Shown one piece after another: positions 49,276 through 57,198 of a DNA stretch of 64,000 bases. The stretch comes from a virus, in the IMG/VR virus record IMGVR_UViG_3300046692_000130, positions 30,595-94,594 of that record, one strand, 5' to 3'. A program made the position numbers and the translations under genes. The notes beneath the pieces are model-generated. The model was not told the DNA's origin and made no database searches. It worked only from the letters and a program-made list of their open reading frames with translations. Positions within the stretch are counted from its first letter, which is position 1, and each line of letters starts with the position of its first letter.

Positions 49276-49472
49276 TACGTTTTCTCTTTTCGTTTAGGTT
49301 GTCTCGGGGGTTTCACCCAGAGCAGAGGCTTCTTGTGACCACACTTGCACCGGAACTTCGGGTCGTAGTAGAGCGTCACCCACTTAGGTTGGCTCGTTGC
49401 TATCGACCCGCAGCCCGGGCAAGTGATCTTTCGTTCTGTAAGGACAACGGTCAAGTGGTTCACTGAATGCAT
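49275..49472 (-). CDS. Zinc-ribbon protein, 65 aa
   Basis: ATG 49472. CPGCGS and CKCGHKK form the ribbon at about residues 18-46, then a Pro/Lys/Arg tail. The ATG falls within ATGCAT, at the -35 position of a family-like promoter. If that promoter is used, translation would start at a later codon. Confidence 0.55.
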   Translation of the reverse strand: MHSVNHLTVVLTERKITCPGCGSIATSQPKWVTLYYDPKFRCKCGHKKPLLWVKPPRQPKRKEKT

Positions 49473-49510
49473 GAAATTTCATGCTGGTTAGTAGGCCAAA
49501 AAAAAAGGGA

Positions 49511-50476
49511 CTAGGCTGCTATTGTCCTCTCGATGCGCTTGATGCGCCCTTCAGATACCGCGCTAAGAAACTTGGCAACGTACGCTGGGTTGTACATAGC
49601 CATCACCGCAGGATAGCTCTCGACAGCGAACTCTCTGAACCATCCAGAGCACAACGTCGTGCCGATCCTCATCACTGCCCATTCGAATGCATCACGCGAT
49701 AACACTGGCCGTCCCATGTCGTACATCATCGGGACAATGCCACGCTCCAGTGCGATCACATACGCCTCTTCAAGCACAGCCTGTACACGCTCCTTCAACG
49801 TCAACTGGAAGAACATTGCCTTGGAGCATTTGACAGTGTTTCCCGGTTCCTTGAAGTACTCAAACATGGGCCTCTCGCGATGCGCCATGATCTCGTGCAT
49901 CTCGTCATGGATGAAGATCTTGTTCGACACGTTGTCGTTGAAGAACTCCGTCGACGACTTCATCAAGCTGGGCGTCTTCAGCTTGCCCAGACGCTTCTCC
50001 GTCTCTTGCTCACGCTGCTTGGTGATCTCGGCCAGTGCATCAGCGTCTCCCACCATGGTCTTGAGCAAGTGGTAGTCTTCCATGTGCTTCTTCCAATTGC
50101 GTGGATAGTAGCGGTGTGAGCGCTTCATTGAATACAGCATGTCTGGCGTTGCGTAGTGCGCCAACTGACTGTAGACGTGTCGCTCCCGGGGAAGCATTCG
50201 CTCTTTGGCCAACTGCATGTATGCAGCGTCCGAGGATCCCTTCTTGGCGACAGTGATCTCAAAGATCGACTTGTTCGCTTTGATGGTGTAGTGCGTGGGA
50301 CTCAGCATCTTGATTTCGTGATACTGGTCGTTAGCGGCTACATCCAAGAGAAGTGTCTGAAGCTCATCCTCATTGCAGAGGATGTCTGTGTCGACCGGCG
50401 AACGGAAGTCAGGAATGTTGCCGGTCGATCTGCTGAACAGTGAATATGCAAGGGCAGTAGAACCAATGATCAGCAA
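49511..50476 (-). CDS. Nucleotidyltransferase-fold protein (DUF7275-like)
   Basis: 321 aa. IIGSTALAYSLFSRS and later PVDTDILC carry the GS...DxD signature of pol-beta-type nucleotidyltransferases (residues 4-32). The rest is helical with several His and Glu. Similar large-phage proteins are of unknown role. A second, shorter nucleotidyltransferase is at 21,201-21,776. Confidence 0.55.
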   Translation of the reverse strand: MLIIGSTALAYSLFSRSTGNIPDFRSPVDTDILCNEDELQTLLLDVAANDQYHEIKMLSPTHYTIKANKSIFEITVAKKGSSDAAYMQLAKERMLPRERHVYSQLAHYATPDMLYSMKRSHRYYPRNWKKHMEDYHLLKTMVGDADALAEITKQREQETEKRLGKLKTPSLMKSSTEFFNDNVSNKIFIHDEMHEIMAHRERPMFEYFKEPGNTVKCSKAMFFQLTLKERVQAVLEEAYVIALERGIVPMMYDMGRPVLSRDAFEWAVMRIGTTLCSGWFREFAVESYPAVMAMYNPAYVAKFLSAVSEGRIKRIERTIAA

Positions 50477-50488
50477 GCGGTCTGACTC

Positions 50489-50758
50489 CTATTCGTCGTC
50501 TTCGTCGTCTTCGTTGTCGTCCTCATCGTCGTCGCCGTACGATTCCTCGTAGGACTCCTCGTAGGACTCGTCGTAGTCAGCATTTTCCTGATCCTGCAAC
50601 TGCTCCAGCGTGACACCGACTTCAATGTCCAGCCCAGCAGCCTTGGCTTCAGCAACGATGGCGGTGATCTGTTCGTGTGCGGTCTCGGCGGTCGTGTCTC
50701 CGTTTCGTACTTCCGTAATCAACATTTCAATTTTGCTCTGTGTGTCGGCGAGGTTCAA
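50489..50758 (-). CDS. Small protein with repetitive acidic tail, 89 aa
   Basis: TTG 50758. The N-terminal 60 residues are helical (SKIEMLITEVRNGDTTAETAHEQI). The tail has a repeated DESYEESYEES stretch and ends DDEDDE. It follows the structured RNA element (50,812-50,880). Function unknown. Confidence 0.5.
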   Translation of the reverse strand: MNLADTQSKIEMLITEVRNGDTTAETAHEQITAIVAEAKAAGLDIEVGVTLEQLQDQENADYDESYEESYEESYGDDDEDDNEDDEDDE

Positions 50759-50811
50759 AGTTGCGTGTTCCCTTTCGTGGTTTGTGTTTGTGGTTGTGTT
50801 GCTAATCGCGT

Positions 50812-50880
50812 CTGGAAGGCTGGCCCTGCGCCAACTACTCCGCGTTCGGCTGCACCCTTTCGGCCCTATGCAGCTTCCAG
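50812..50880 (-). ncRNA. Candidate structured leader RNA (three-way junction)
   Basis: On the - strand a closing helix CTGGAAG/CTTCCAG (7 bp) encloses two hairpins: CTGCA...TGCAG with an internal CC-GAAA-GG tetraloop, and TGGC-GCAGG-GCCA. It ends 54 bases before the TTG of the 89-aa gene. The fold is read by eye and could be a control element of that gene. Confidence 0.45.
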
Positions 50881-50907
50881 TAAATGTTTATCTGTATCGT
50901 CTGTGTT

Positions 50908-51087
50908 TCAAATCTTGATGGCGTTCACTAGCAGAAGGAGCACTCTCAATGACTCCTGTGTGGGCATACTCACAGTACAAACGTCTCCAGCCGCCCTCTC
51001 CCTCTGTTCTCCAGTGGCCTTGTTGGCTGGGAACCACCCCAGCTTCTCTTCGAGCGGGTTGGCCCCCGCACCTAGCCGATGGTTTAT
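50908..51087 (-). CDS. Unknown small protein, 59 aa, uncertain start
   Basis: The frame ends at 50908. The part after ATA 51087 reads as a normal protein (EEKLGWFPANKATGEQRERAAGDV). TTG 51141 is the first ordinary start. The ATA overlaps the stop of the 41-aa frame upstream (ATAA). Another frame across the same bases (50,888-51,205) is also open. Which is real is not certain. Confidence 0.35.
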   Translation of the reverse strand: MNHRLGAGANPLEEKLGWFPANKATGEQRERAAGDVCTVSMPTQESLRVLLLLVNAIKI

Positions 51088-51209
51088 GTCGGCTCGTCTC
51101 GTAGTGGTAAGTAGTAGTAGAACCACGCCAGTGCTCTGCAATCACTTTGCTGCGCCGTTCCCGCAAGGGCGAACCTTGTCGTACGGGTAACTTCGTATTG
51201 GCCATACAT
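51084..51209 (-). CDS. Possible small protein, 41 aa
   Basis: ATG 51209, in a third frame. Protein-like composition (MYGQYEVTRTTRFALAG; LAWFYYYLPLRDE). A TATAGT -10 at 51230-51225 would start about 9 bases before the ATG. No ribosome site. Support is weak. Confidence 0.3.
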   Translation of the reverse strand: MYGQYEVTRTTRFALAGTAQQSDCRALAWFYYYLPLRDEPT

Positions 51210-51252
51210 GCGTCGAGCCAATAGACTATAAAGCGCTGGCGTCATTCGACTA

Positions 51253-51522
51253 CTACTTCACTATCCTGTCTGCCACGTACTTCTTGTTCTCGCTGATGAC
51301 GTGGTCGATGTAGTAGCCGACCGCCATGTCGCTGGGATCCCAGAAGGGCAGCGAAGAGGAGTACCACCCGAACGCATTACCTTCTGTGAAGTACAGGTAG
51401 CCATTGCCACGAACCAAGCGCTCGTCAAGACCAGCCCTACGGAGATACTTGTTGATCGTCGCGCAGTTGTTCGTGTGGATCCCGCGTTCTTCCTCAGTCA
51501 CTGTGATTATCTGCTTAGGCAT
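51253..51522 (-). CDS. Unknown protein, 89 aa
   Basis: ATG 51522, 8-base overlap with the zinc-ribbon gene and GGAGA upstream. TEEERGIHTNNCATINKYLRRAGL, then LVRGNGYLYFTEGNAFGWYSSSL, a type of small alpha/beta protein frequent in phages. No catalytic motif. The stop is TAG. Confidence 0.5.
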   Translation of the reverse strand: MPKQIITVTEEERGIHTNNCATINKYLRRAGLDERLVRGNGYLYFTEGNAFGWYSSSLPFWDPSDMAVGYYIDHVISENKKYVADRIVK

Positions 51523-51736
51523 TGACGGTCTCCGTGATCTTGACGAACTCAGCAATGTAGATAACGCCTTCGAGCTTGGTCATCTTACGCGGTGACAGTT
51601 TGATCTGCCAACGGGTACCGCACTTGTTGCGCTTGCATTTGCGTGTGACGATCTGGATAGCCTCGACCATTGCGTCGATGGGAGCCAGCTTGCATTCACA
51701 TACTGGGCAAACGAACTTGAGTGGTTGTCCAAGCAT
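51515..51736 (-). CDS. Zinc-ribbon protein, 73 aa
   Basis: ATG 51736, six bases or so after a GAGG. CPVCECK and KCKRNKCG (about residues 10-40) form a zinc ribbon, with a basic middle part. First gene after the promoter at 51,758-51,786. Confidence 0.6.
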   Translation of the reverse strand: MLGQPLKFVCPVCECKLAPIDAMVEAIQIVTRKCKRNKCGTRWQIKLSPRKMTKLEGVIYIAEFVKITETVNA

Positions 51737-51757
51737 CCTTCGGGCCTCACTGTCATA

Positions 51758-51786
51758 ACAATACGGAAGTTTTGCCGAACCGTCAA
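51758..51786 (-). promoter_or_regulatory. Leftward family promoter
   Basis: TTGACG (51786-51781), 17 bp, TATTGT (51763-51758), preceded by AATGCAATAAAAAGC. Lies between the 51,811 gene and the zinc-ribbon gene. Confidence 0.8.
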
Positions 51787-51810
51787 GCTTTTTATTGCAT
51801 TACTACAGTT

Positions 51811-51990
51811 TTATTTTTGGTCGGAGTCTCGGGGTGCAACTTGCCTATTCCAGTGAAGCTGCTCCCTGAAGCAGTTGTTGGAGCAGACGCCCTGACCGAC
51901 TGCGTACTGGCGATAGCACCATGTGCATAGCCGCCGTCGCTGCTTTGGCCGTGCTCTGAATGCGTTCCTGATGCGATGTAGTAGGTTCAT
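51811..51990 (-). CDS. Small zinc-ribbon protein, 59 aa
   Basis: ATG 51990, two bases after the stop of the 190-aa gene (TAGCCATG junction). CTWCYRQYAVGQGVCSNNC gives a four-Cys zinc site; the flanks are Arg-rich (RIRNAFRARPKQRRR). Probably nucleic-acid binding. Confidence 0.5.
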   Translation of the reverse strand: MNLLHRIRNAFRARPKQRRRLCTWCYRQYAVGQGVCSNNCFREQLHWNRQVAPRDSDQK

Positions 51991-51992
51991 GG

Positions 51993-52565
51993 CTACGCCT
52001 CCTTGCGCTGCCTTTCTTCTGGGAAATAGGTCTGGTCGATCTCGCGGTCGATCAACGTCTGGAGATCGTCGCCGACCTTGTTCTTGTCGTAGTAGTACTC
52101 ATGCAAGGACGACCATGAGTGGACGCCCGTCTTGCGCTCACCGACGCGCAGGAAGGTCTTGATACCCAGACCGAGGCAGAGCAAGGTAACGAATTGGCCG
52201 AAGGTCTCAGGTCTTACCGGGAACCCCTCGCGCACCTTCTCGATCTTCCGCATGATGTACAGGTGAGCTTCTGCGGTTCTGGAATTGTTGACGTCTGCGT
52301 TGTCGATGTGTAGCTGCCACCCGTACACGCCACGGTCTTTGCGGTCGCGATTCCACTGGGCACGGAACCGTAGATTGTTGAACATCAGCCCAGTCGACGT
52401 ATAGTCGCTTATCCACTGGAGCTTATCGAGACCATCGGTGGTGTCGACGAAACGTAGGTTTATGACTCCGAAGTGATCCCCGCTGGTGCTGGTCAGGTCG
52501 AGCATGCTCTTGGGGTTTATGAGGAGTGCGATGTTCTTTACGTCGTACTTCTTAGGCTGTGCCAT
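51993..52565 (-). CDS. Unknown protein, 190 aa
   Basis: ATG 52565, with CGGAGATAAACCACC leader. Alpha/beta appearance (NIALLINPKSMLDL; GVINLRFVDTTDG), later helical segments with FPVRPETFGQFVTLLCLGLG. First gene after its own promoter. I do not recognise a family. Confidence 0.5.
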   Translation of the reverse strand: MAQPKKYDVKNIALLINPKSMLDLTSTSGDHFGVINLRFVDTTDGLDKLQWISDYTSTGLMFNNLRFRAQWNRDRKDRGVYGWQLHIDNADVNNSRTAEAHLYIMRKIEKVREGFPVRPETFGQFVTLLCLGLGIKTFLRVGERKTGVHSWSSLHEYYYDKNKVGDDLQTLIDREIDQTYFPEERQRKEA

Positions 52566-52608
52566 GGTGGTTTATCTCCGGTGCAGTATTGTTCTGCTTA
52601 CAAGAAAA

Positions 52609-52637
52609 ACAATACTGATTCCCGGGCGTGGCGTCAA
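52609..52637 (-). promoter_or_regulatory. Leftward family promoter
   Basis: TTGACG (52637-52632), 17 bp, TATTGT (52614-52609); TTGTAAG follows at the start region. A variant of the dyad (CTTTAGCGATACTG) and an A-rich element lie upstream. Confidence 0.85.
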
Positions 52638-52668
52638 CAAAATTCTTACAGTATCGCTAAAGATTTTT

Positions 52669-52869
52669 TTAGGCTGCGAGAGCGAAGACGAATTGCTGCT
52701 CGGGTTGCGACACATTCCACTGATTGATCAGTTGGTACGCCTCAAGCTGGGGCATACCGGCCAGCGTCGACGGTGGTAAGCCGACTGCTTTGAAGTGCGC
52801 TTCGTTGAAGGGGATCTCTGCGATCTCTCCGGTTGATATGGCGCGTCGTAGAAAATGCTTAGGTCTCAC
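52669..52869 (-). CDS. Unknown small protein, 66 aa
   Basis: GTG 52869 (GTGA overlap with the upstream gene). Short and helical (AHFKAVGLPPSTLAGMPQLEA). Unknown. Confidence 0.45.
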   Translation of the reverse strand: MRPKHFLRRAISTGEIAEIPFNEAHFKAVGLPPSTLAGMPQLEAYQLINQWNVSQPEQQFVFALAA

Positions 52870-53279
52870 TGCTCTGCTCCTATGCTAAGTTTTGCGTTGC
52901 TCTTACGTTTGGACTCGCGGAACTTCACACATCCACAATTCTCTCTATCCTCTCCCGGCTGTCCTGTCTTTTCCGGTTTAGCCAGTGAGTAAAAGATGCA
53001 ATCTTTCTGACTTCCTGCTGAGTGGTGGCCGAGAGTATGACCGCACACGCAGATACGATCCAAGCGTCCGTCAAAAGCGTATTGTCCGTTGCTCTCGCGC
53101 TTGCGTGTTCTCTCAATCATCTGCTGCAGGTATGCAAGCTGCTCCCTGCGTGTATTGCCGCCGCCCTTGGGGAATACGTGAACTCCATTGGGCAGGACTG
53201 CGAACTTCAGGACGCCGGTATAGGTAATGCCCAGCGCGCTGACTGCTTCGTCGAACTCGTCTCTGGTCAGATCCTTCAT
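52866..53279 (-). CDS. Unknown protein with cysteine/histidine cluster, 137 aa
   Basis: ATG 53279, overlapping both neighbours. CVCGHTLGHHSAGSQKDC then CGCVKF suggests a zinc-binding region near residues 78-118. N-terminal helical part (MKDLTRDEFDEAVSALG). Function unknown. Confidence 0.5.
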   Translation of the reverse strand: MKDLTRDEFDEAVSALGITYTGVLKFAVLPNGVHVFPKGGGNTRREQLAYLQQMIERTRKRESNGQYAFDGRLDRICVCGHTLGHHSAGSQKDCIFYSLAKPEKTGQPGEDRENCGCVKFRESKRKSNAKLSIGAEQ

Positions 53280-53806
53280 GGCCTTACCTCGCTGTCTTCA
53301 GGGTCAACGACGTAGTACGTTGGATTGCTTCGTGAGTGGTCGGGCGATACAAGCAGCTTGCCCGGGTTGGTCAGCGCGCACTCAAGCTCTATTGAGTTGC
53401 CAGTCTCGCACATGTTCCAGAGGAGGCTGACGCCGACATAGCGCTTGACCGCTGCCATGGAGGGCGCTGCCATAACGAATCGTGCTTGCCAAGTAGGTGA
53501 GTAGTTACGCGGATTGCGCCATTCGCCACCCCAGCCATAGACCTTCAGGTTCTTCTTCTCGACCAATGTGAGATCCGCGACGGTCGGCGCGAAGGAGTTG
53601 ACACCCGGGTAGCACCAACGGTCAGGTAGCGTCTCTGGGGTCATGCGAACCTGCCACTCACTCTCAGGTGTTGGCTTATTGGTAGGTTTGTCGTTGGCGT
53701 CTAACTCGTAGTTGATGTAGATCCGAGTGACGATACCCACGCATGGCCCCACATGACTTGCGCCGGGGTATGACACACGATCTCCGAGTTTGGGTGCTTT
53801 GTTCAC
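53276..53806 (-). CDS. Unknown protein, 176 aa
   Basis: ATG 53806. The first 70 residues look like an SH3/KOW-type barrel (LGDRVSYPGASHVGPCVGIVTRIYIN); the remainder has WGGEWRNPRNYSPTWQARFVMAAPSM. No catalytic motif. Overlaps neighbours by 4 bases. Confidence 0.5.
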   Translation of the reverse strand: MNKAPKLGDRVSYPGASHVGPCVGIVTRIYINYELDANDKPTNKPTPESEWQVRMTPETLPDRWCYPGVNSFAPTVADLTLVEKKNLKVYGWGGEWRNPRNYSPTWQARFVMAAPSMAAVKRYVGVSLLWNMCETGNSIELECALTNPGKLLVSPDHSRSNPTYYVVDPEDSEVRP

Positions 53807-54201
53807 TTCCCTGCTCCTTGACGCTGGATATAGTCTGTACTCGCGTATATGCGCTCTTTGATTCGGTCGGCGACCATCTCAGCGCTTCTCGCCTTCGCCT
53901 TGTTCTTGCGGTAGTCTGGCTCACCTTGTGTGCTCTCGGCCATGTCTGGCAGCATCTCACCTAAGCGCTCGGCCATGTCTTCGTAGAGGTACAACTTCAA
54001 CGTCGTACCCGTCTCGCGCATCTCATCCTGCGCGTCCTTCGTCTCTGCTAGATCGAGCGTCGGCCAGTAGGCCCACTCAAACGCGTCACGCTCCGTGGGA
54101 GTGAAAGCTACGAGAGGCTCCAGATCTTTCAGGATGGCCTCTGCCACTGTATCGGTAGGTACTTTCTTCGGAATCACTTGCCGATCACGAGTCTTAGCCA
54201 T
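53803..54201 (-). CDS. Unknown helical protein, 132 aa
   Basis: ATG 54201 with GGAGCG upstream; a longer start would precede this site. Mostly helical (VAEAILKDLEPL; MAERLGEMLPDM) with a basic Arg/Lys C-terminal region. No recognised domain. Confidence 0.5.
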   Translation of the reverse strand: MAKTRDRQVIPKKVPTDTVAEAILKDLEPLVAFTPTERDAFEWAYWPTLDLAETKDAQDEMRETGTTLKLYLYEDMAERLGEMLPDMAESTQGEPDYRKNKAKARSAEMVADRIKERIYASTDYIQRQGAGK

Positions 54202-54215
54202 GGTGCGCTCCGTTC

Positions 54216-54323
54216 CTATATCAACCAAAGAGTTATTGCTACGAGAACCACAAAGATTGCAAGGGTAATTGCAAATCCTTTCAGCAATTTCTTGGTTGGA
54301 ATTTCCTTCGATTCATTATTCAT
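54216..54323 (-). CDS. Single-helix membrane peptide, 35 aa
   Basis: ATG 54323, GGAGAG eight bases upstream. Basic N-terminus (NNESKEIPTKKLLKG) and one membrane helix (FAITLAIFVVLVAITLWLI). Transcribed in the 54,724-52,669 operon. Confidence 0.5.
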   Translation of the reverse strand: MNNESKEIPTKKLLKGFAITLAIFVVLVAITLWLI

Positions 54324-54400
54324 TTTAGCTGCTCTCCGTTTCGCAAAAAGAACCATGGCAATTCAGTAACTACATGTGAATCATTGGGAATCAGTGTTGC

Positions 54401-54724
54401 TTAGAAGTTGAGGTACAGGCCGGTCGCCACGGTGAAGGTGCGACGTAGATCTCCGACATAGACGCCCTCAGAGCGGCTGACGACGGTGTACTTGAGTCCG
54501 AGAACACATCCGAACTCGATGTCGTAGGTGTCCATGGCGTTGAGCACGATCTTGACGTAGTTGATTCTGTTCTTCGCGAAGTTCGAAGGCAGACGGAACA
54601 TCAGGAAGTCGCTGCCGCCTACGAAGTTCTTCGCGCCGGTCATAACGATGAGACGGCGACCGCCAAGCTGCTGGCGAATGGTCTCGGCTACGGTCAGGTC
54701 GGTCGTCATGCAATCTGCGCTCAT
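54401..54724 (-). CDS. Widespread phage hypothetical protein, 107 aa
   Basis: ATG 54724 with GGGAGTGA upstream. LTVAETIRQQLGGRRLIVMTGAKNFVGG, then FRLPSNFAKNRINYVKIVLNAMDTYDIEF, a sequence pattern frequent across phages and mobile elements, without known activity. First gene of its operon. Confidence 0.6.
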   Translation of the reverse strand: MSADCMTTDLTVAETIRQQLGGRRLIVMTGAKNFVGGSDFLMFRLPSNFAKNRINYVKIVLNAMDTYDIEFGCVLGLKYTVVSRSEGVYVGDLRRTFTVATGLYLNF

Positions 54725-54757
54725 CTGTTCACTCCCTCGAAATAACTTACATTTGCG

Positions 54758-54786
54758 ACTGTAGTTTACTGACTGCTTCATGTCAA
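54758..54786 (-). promoter_or_regulatory. Leftward family promoter
   Basis: TTGACA (54786-54781), 17 bp, TACAGT (54763-54758); CGCAAATGTAAG follows. Upstream: CTTTAGCGATACAG dyad, then GTAAGAAAAATG. Confidence 0.9.
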
Positions 54787-54823
54787 CATTTTTCTTACTG
54801 TATCGCTAAAGATTTTGCACGGA

Positions 54824-55042
54824 TTACTTCGACGCCAACTCGCCACACTCACGACATCTGGCACGTTGTGCTCCTGCGCTCCGCTGCCCCTTGTGGCCAC
54901 ACGAGAGCAGGACGGTATCGGTGTCAAACATCCCCTCGGCGAAGCGTAGGACGTCAACCACGTCGCGCAGTGGGCCTTTGTGTGTCTTGCCCTTCATTGG
55001 CGATGGTCGACCGCGCCTACGCTGGCCAAAGGTCTTAGTCAT
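54824..55042 (-). CDS. Small zinc-ribbon-like basic protein, 72 aa
   Basis: ATG 55042 (ATGA overlap). N-terminal basic (TKTFGQRRRGRPSPMKGKTH), then LLSCGHKGQ and CRECGE, a Cys/His zinc site. Its stop is followed within 20 bases by the dyad at the operon boundary. Confidence 0.5.
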   Translation of the reverse strand: MTKTFGQRRRGRPSPMKGKTHKGPLRDVVDVLRFAEGMFDTDTVLLSCGHKGQRSAGAQRARCRECGELASK

Positions 55043-55281
55043 TCCGTAACCGTCCATACTGACTTGCCAGTGAGTTCGAAGTAGATCCCCCGGGTCAGCA
55101 TGTTGATCCTGTCGAGATCTCTAGCCACGGGTTGTGTCCTCGTCATGCTAGGGTCGATCTCCTCAGCCCAGCCATTGGTCAGCTTGTAGGTCATAACTGC
55201 CCAGTGTGCGATCTCTTTCTTCTTGGCCTCACTGATACCGCCCTGAGGCTTGGCGGCAAGCGCTACGCGTGTCTTAGCCAT
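55039..55281 (-). CDS. Unknown small protein, 80 aa
   Basis: ATG 55281, 8-base overlap with the neighbour. Helical middle (SEAKKKEIAHWAVMTYKLTNGW) and RDLDRINMLTRGIYFELTGKS. No motif. Confidence 0.45.
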   Translation of the reverse strand: MAKTRVALAAKPQGGISEAKKKEIAHWAVMTYKLTNGWAEEIDPSMTRTQPVARDLDRINMLTRGIYFELTGKSVWTVTE

Positions 55282-55690
55282 AGACGACCTCACCGAACAG
55301 GGCAAGCTGCAGCATGACGTCGCCGGTAATCGCGTCAGCGTTCTCGTCGACAACATCCTTGAAGTGGTCGGGATACTTCTCAGCCATAAGCTGGAGACCA
55401 CGGTGGAGTGCAGCGAGATCGAGCTTGACCGGTTCGCGCTCTTCGTCTTCCTTGTCGCCGATCATGAGGTAGCCGCCCTCGTTCATCGGGTAGTCAAGGT
55501 GACGGAAGATCTCCGTCTCGTCAGAGCGATAGACCAGCGCAGGTGGCTCGTGGAACTCGGTGATGGTGTACCAGTAGTTGCTGCCGCCCTCTAAAGCGGT
55601 GCAAAGCAAGCTCTCGATGTCCTCGTTCTTGACGAGAACCTTAGTGGTGATCTCAACGCCCTGCTCTTTGATTGACTTGGTCTCTGCCAT
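55274..55690 (-). CDS. Common phage protein, 138 aa
   Basis: ATG 55690 with CGGAGATAAACC leader. VLVKNEDIESLLCTALEGGSNYWYTI then PMNEGGYLMIGDKEDEE and LQLALFGEVVYG are recurrent in phage genomes. No known function; probably an alpha/beta fold. Confidence 0.5.
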   Translation of the reverse strand: MAETKSIKEQGVEITTKVLVKNEDIESLLCTALEGGSNYWYTITEFHEPPALVYRSDETEIFRHLDYPMNEGGYLMIGDKEDEEREPVKLDLAALHRGLQLMAEKYPDHFKDVVDENADAITGDVMLQLALFGEVVYG

Positions 55691-55693
55691 GGT

Positions 55694-56119
55694 TTATCTC
55701 CGTTCCTGCTGTGCTGCGATGTACTGGCCGACCGTAAGTCTGCCGGTGGATATGGGTTTGGAAACTTCGGCATCCATCAATGCCAGAACCCGCTCTGGTG
55801 TGTAAGTGTTGCGCTCTGCATTATTCATGAGGCGCAGGATAGCGTCAGCGTCCGTGTTGATTTTGGAGATCGCTGCGTCCCATTCAGGTGTCGACATCAT
55901 GACCGACCAGCCGTTGCCGGTGATCGATACCATAGCGGATCCGTGACGCACGATACCTACACGCTGTGACATCGAACCGTAGTGGTTCCCGCCGCGCTCG
56001 ACCATGAAGGTGAACCAGAAGGCGACCAACTGGTCAGGAGCCAGCGACCAGTCGCACGTTGGTAGATCCGTCTGCGCGTACTTGCTTGACCCGTAATAGA
56101 TTGCTGCTTCAACCTTCAT
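55694..56119 (-). CDS. Unknown protein, 141 aa
   Basis: ATG 56119 with GGGGATCG upstream. YYGSSKYAQTDLPTCDWSLAPDQLVAFW then beta-rich SMSQRVGIVRHGSAMVSITGNGW. First gene of its operon. Unrecognised. Confidence 0.45.
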   Translation of the reverse strand: MKVEAAIYYGSSKYAQTDLPTCDWSLAPDQLVAFWFTFMVERGGNHYGSMSQRVGIVRHGSAMVSITGNGWSVMMSTPEWDAAISKINTDADAILRLMNNAERNTYTPERVLALMDAEVSKPISTGRLTVGQYIAAQQERR

Positions 56120-56158
56120 CGTGCGATCCCCGTGAACCAGAATTATCTTACATTCACG

Positions 56159-56187
56159 ACTGTACCGACCTTGTTGATGCGTGTCAA
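56159..56187 (-). promoter_or_regulatory. Leftward family promoter
   Basis: TTGACA (56187-56182), 17 bp, TACAGT (56164-56159), then CGTGAATGTAAG. Upstream GCATGAGAAATTTAG. Confidence 0.9.
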
Positions 56188-56241
56188 CTAAATTTCTCAT
56201 GCTTTGCAATTATTTTTGTGCCGTCTCCCGAACGATAAAAA

Positions 56242-56270
56242 GGCAGAGCGGCAACCAGCACCGTTCTGCC
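56242..56270 (-). terminator. Terminator after the DUF932-like gene
   Basis: GGCAGA/TCTGCC plus CGG/CCG arms (single mismatch between), 9-base loop, then TTTTTATCG on the - strand. Just before it the - strand reads CTCAAACGATACAG. Confidence 0.85.
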
Positions 56271-56286
56271 TGTATCGTTTGAGATT

Positions 56287-57147
56287 TTACGCGACAGCGG
56301 GAGTCGGGGTGTAGCCAGTCTTGATCTGTTCCATCTTCTCGGCCACGCGCCAGAGGATCTGGTTCAGCTTGACGTCCTGATCGATGCCCTTGACGGCGCG
56401 AGTGGTGACACGGCGCATGCGACGAGTGCGGTCGTTGTACTGGTCACCGGTGAGACCGCCACGGATGACATTTTCCTGAACGCGGTTGAGAGTCGTGTAG
56501 AGATCCATGTGCCGGTCGGCGCTACGGTTCATCTCAAGAAGTTGGATTGGACGGATGGGTGTGTTGATCTTGCCGTCTGCATCGGCGAACCGGGCAGTGT
56601 GTGCCTCTTCGGCCAGCACCATTGCCTCGGGGTGAGACAACTGGATCTGAGACCAGCGCTCAATCGCGCCCAGAGCCTTCTGGGACTCTTTGGCGATGCG
56701 AAGTGACCCTTCGATCACCTGATCGATCACGTTGCCCTTGTGAGGGACGTGTACGCTGCCCTGAAGGGACTCAGCGATCATTAGTCCGTTACCGCAGATC
56801 AGACGGAAGATCCCGGCCAGCAGACGGTAGGCACTGGTGCCATCGTGCGCGTTGATCATGACTACCTCGGGGAAGTTCTCGCCAGCTTTGGTCGGTACGA
56901 CCGTGTCGACGTGACGGAAGCGAATCATGTGCTTGGTATGGCCGATGCGCGACTTATCCCGGGTGCCTGATTGCTTGGCACTGTAGGGCAGGAAGCCAGC
57001 CTCTTCCATGGCGTTGATGAGATCGCCGGTAGATATGTGGGCGTAGAGATGTGACCGGCTGTCGTGTGGCGCAATGGCGAGGGCAGAGGGGGCTACTTGA
57101 CGGATCTGGTCGAGGGTCAGGGGCTGATTGCGATTGGCGAACAACAT
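56287..57147 (-). CDS. DUF932-family protein
   Basis: 286 aa, ATG 57147 with AAGGAGATAACGACC leader. NQPLTLDQIRQVAPSALA start, HDGTSAYRLLAGIFRLICGNGLMI middle and RIAKESQKALGAIERWS are typical of the DUF932 (phage/plasmid) family, whose role is unknown but often linked to replication or plasmid transfer. It ends in a good terminator. Confidence 0.75.
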   Translation of the reverse strand: MLFANRNQPLTLDQIRQVAPSALAIAPHDSRSHLYAHISTGDLINAMEEAGFLPYSAKQSGTRDKSRIGHTKHMIRFRHVDTVVPTKAGENFPEVVMINAHDGTSAYRLLAGIFRLICGNGLMIAESLQGSVHVPHKGNVIDQVIEGSLRIAKESQKALGAIERWSQIQLSHPEAMVLAEEAHTARFADADGKINTPIRPIQLLEMNRSADRHMDLYTTLNRVQENVIRGGLTGDQYNDRTRRMRRVTTRAVKGIDQDVKLNQILWRVAEKMEQIKTGYTPTPAVA

Positions 57148-57198
57148 GGTCGTTATCTCCTTGGGCTTGGTGTCAGTGGTTGTAGTCGGTGGGGTTGC

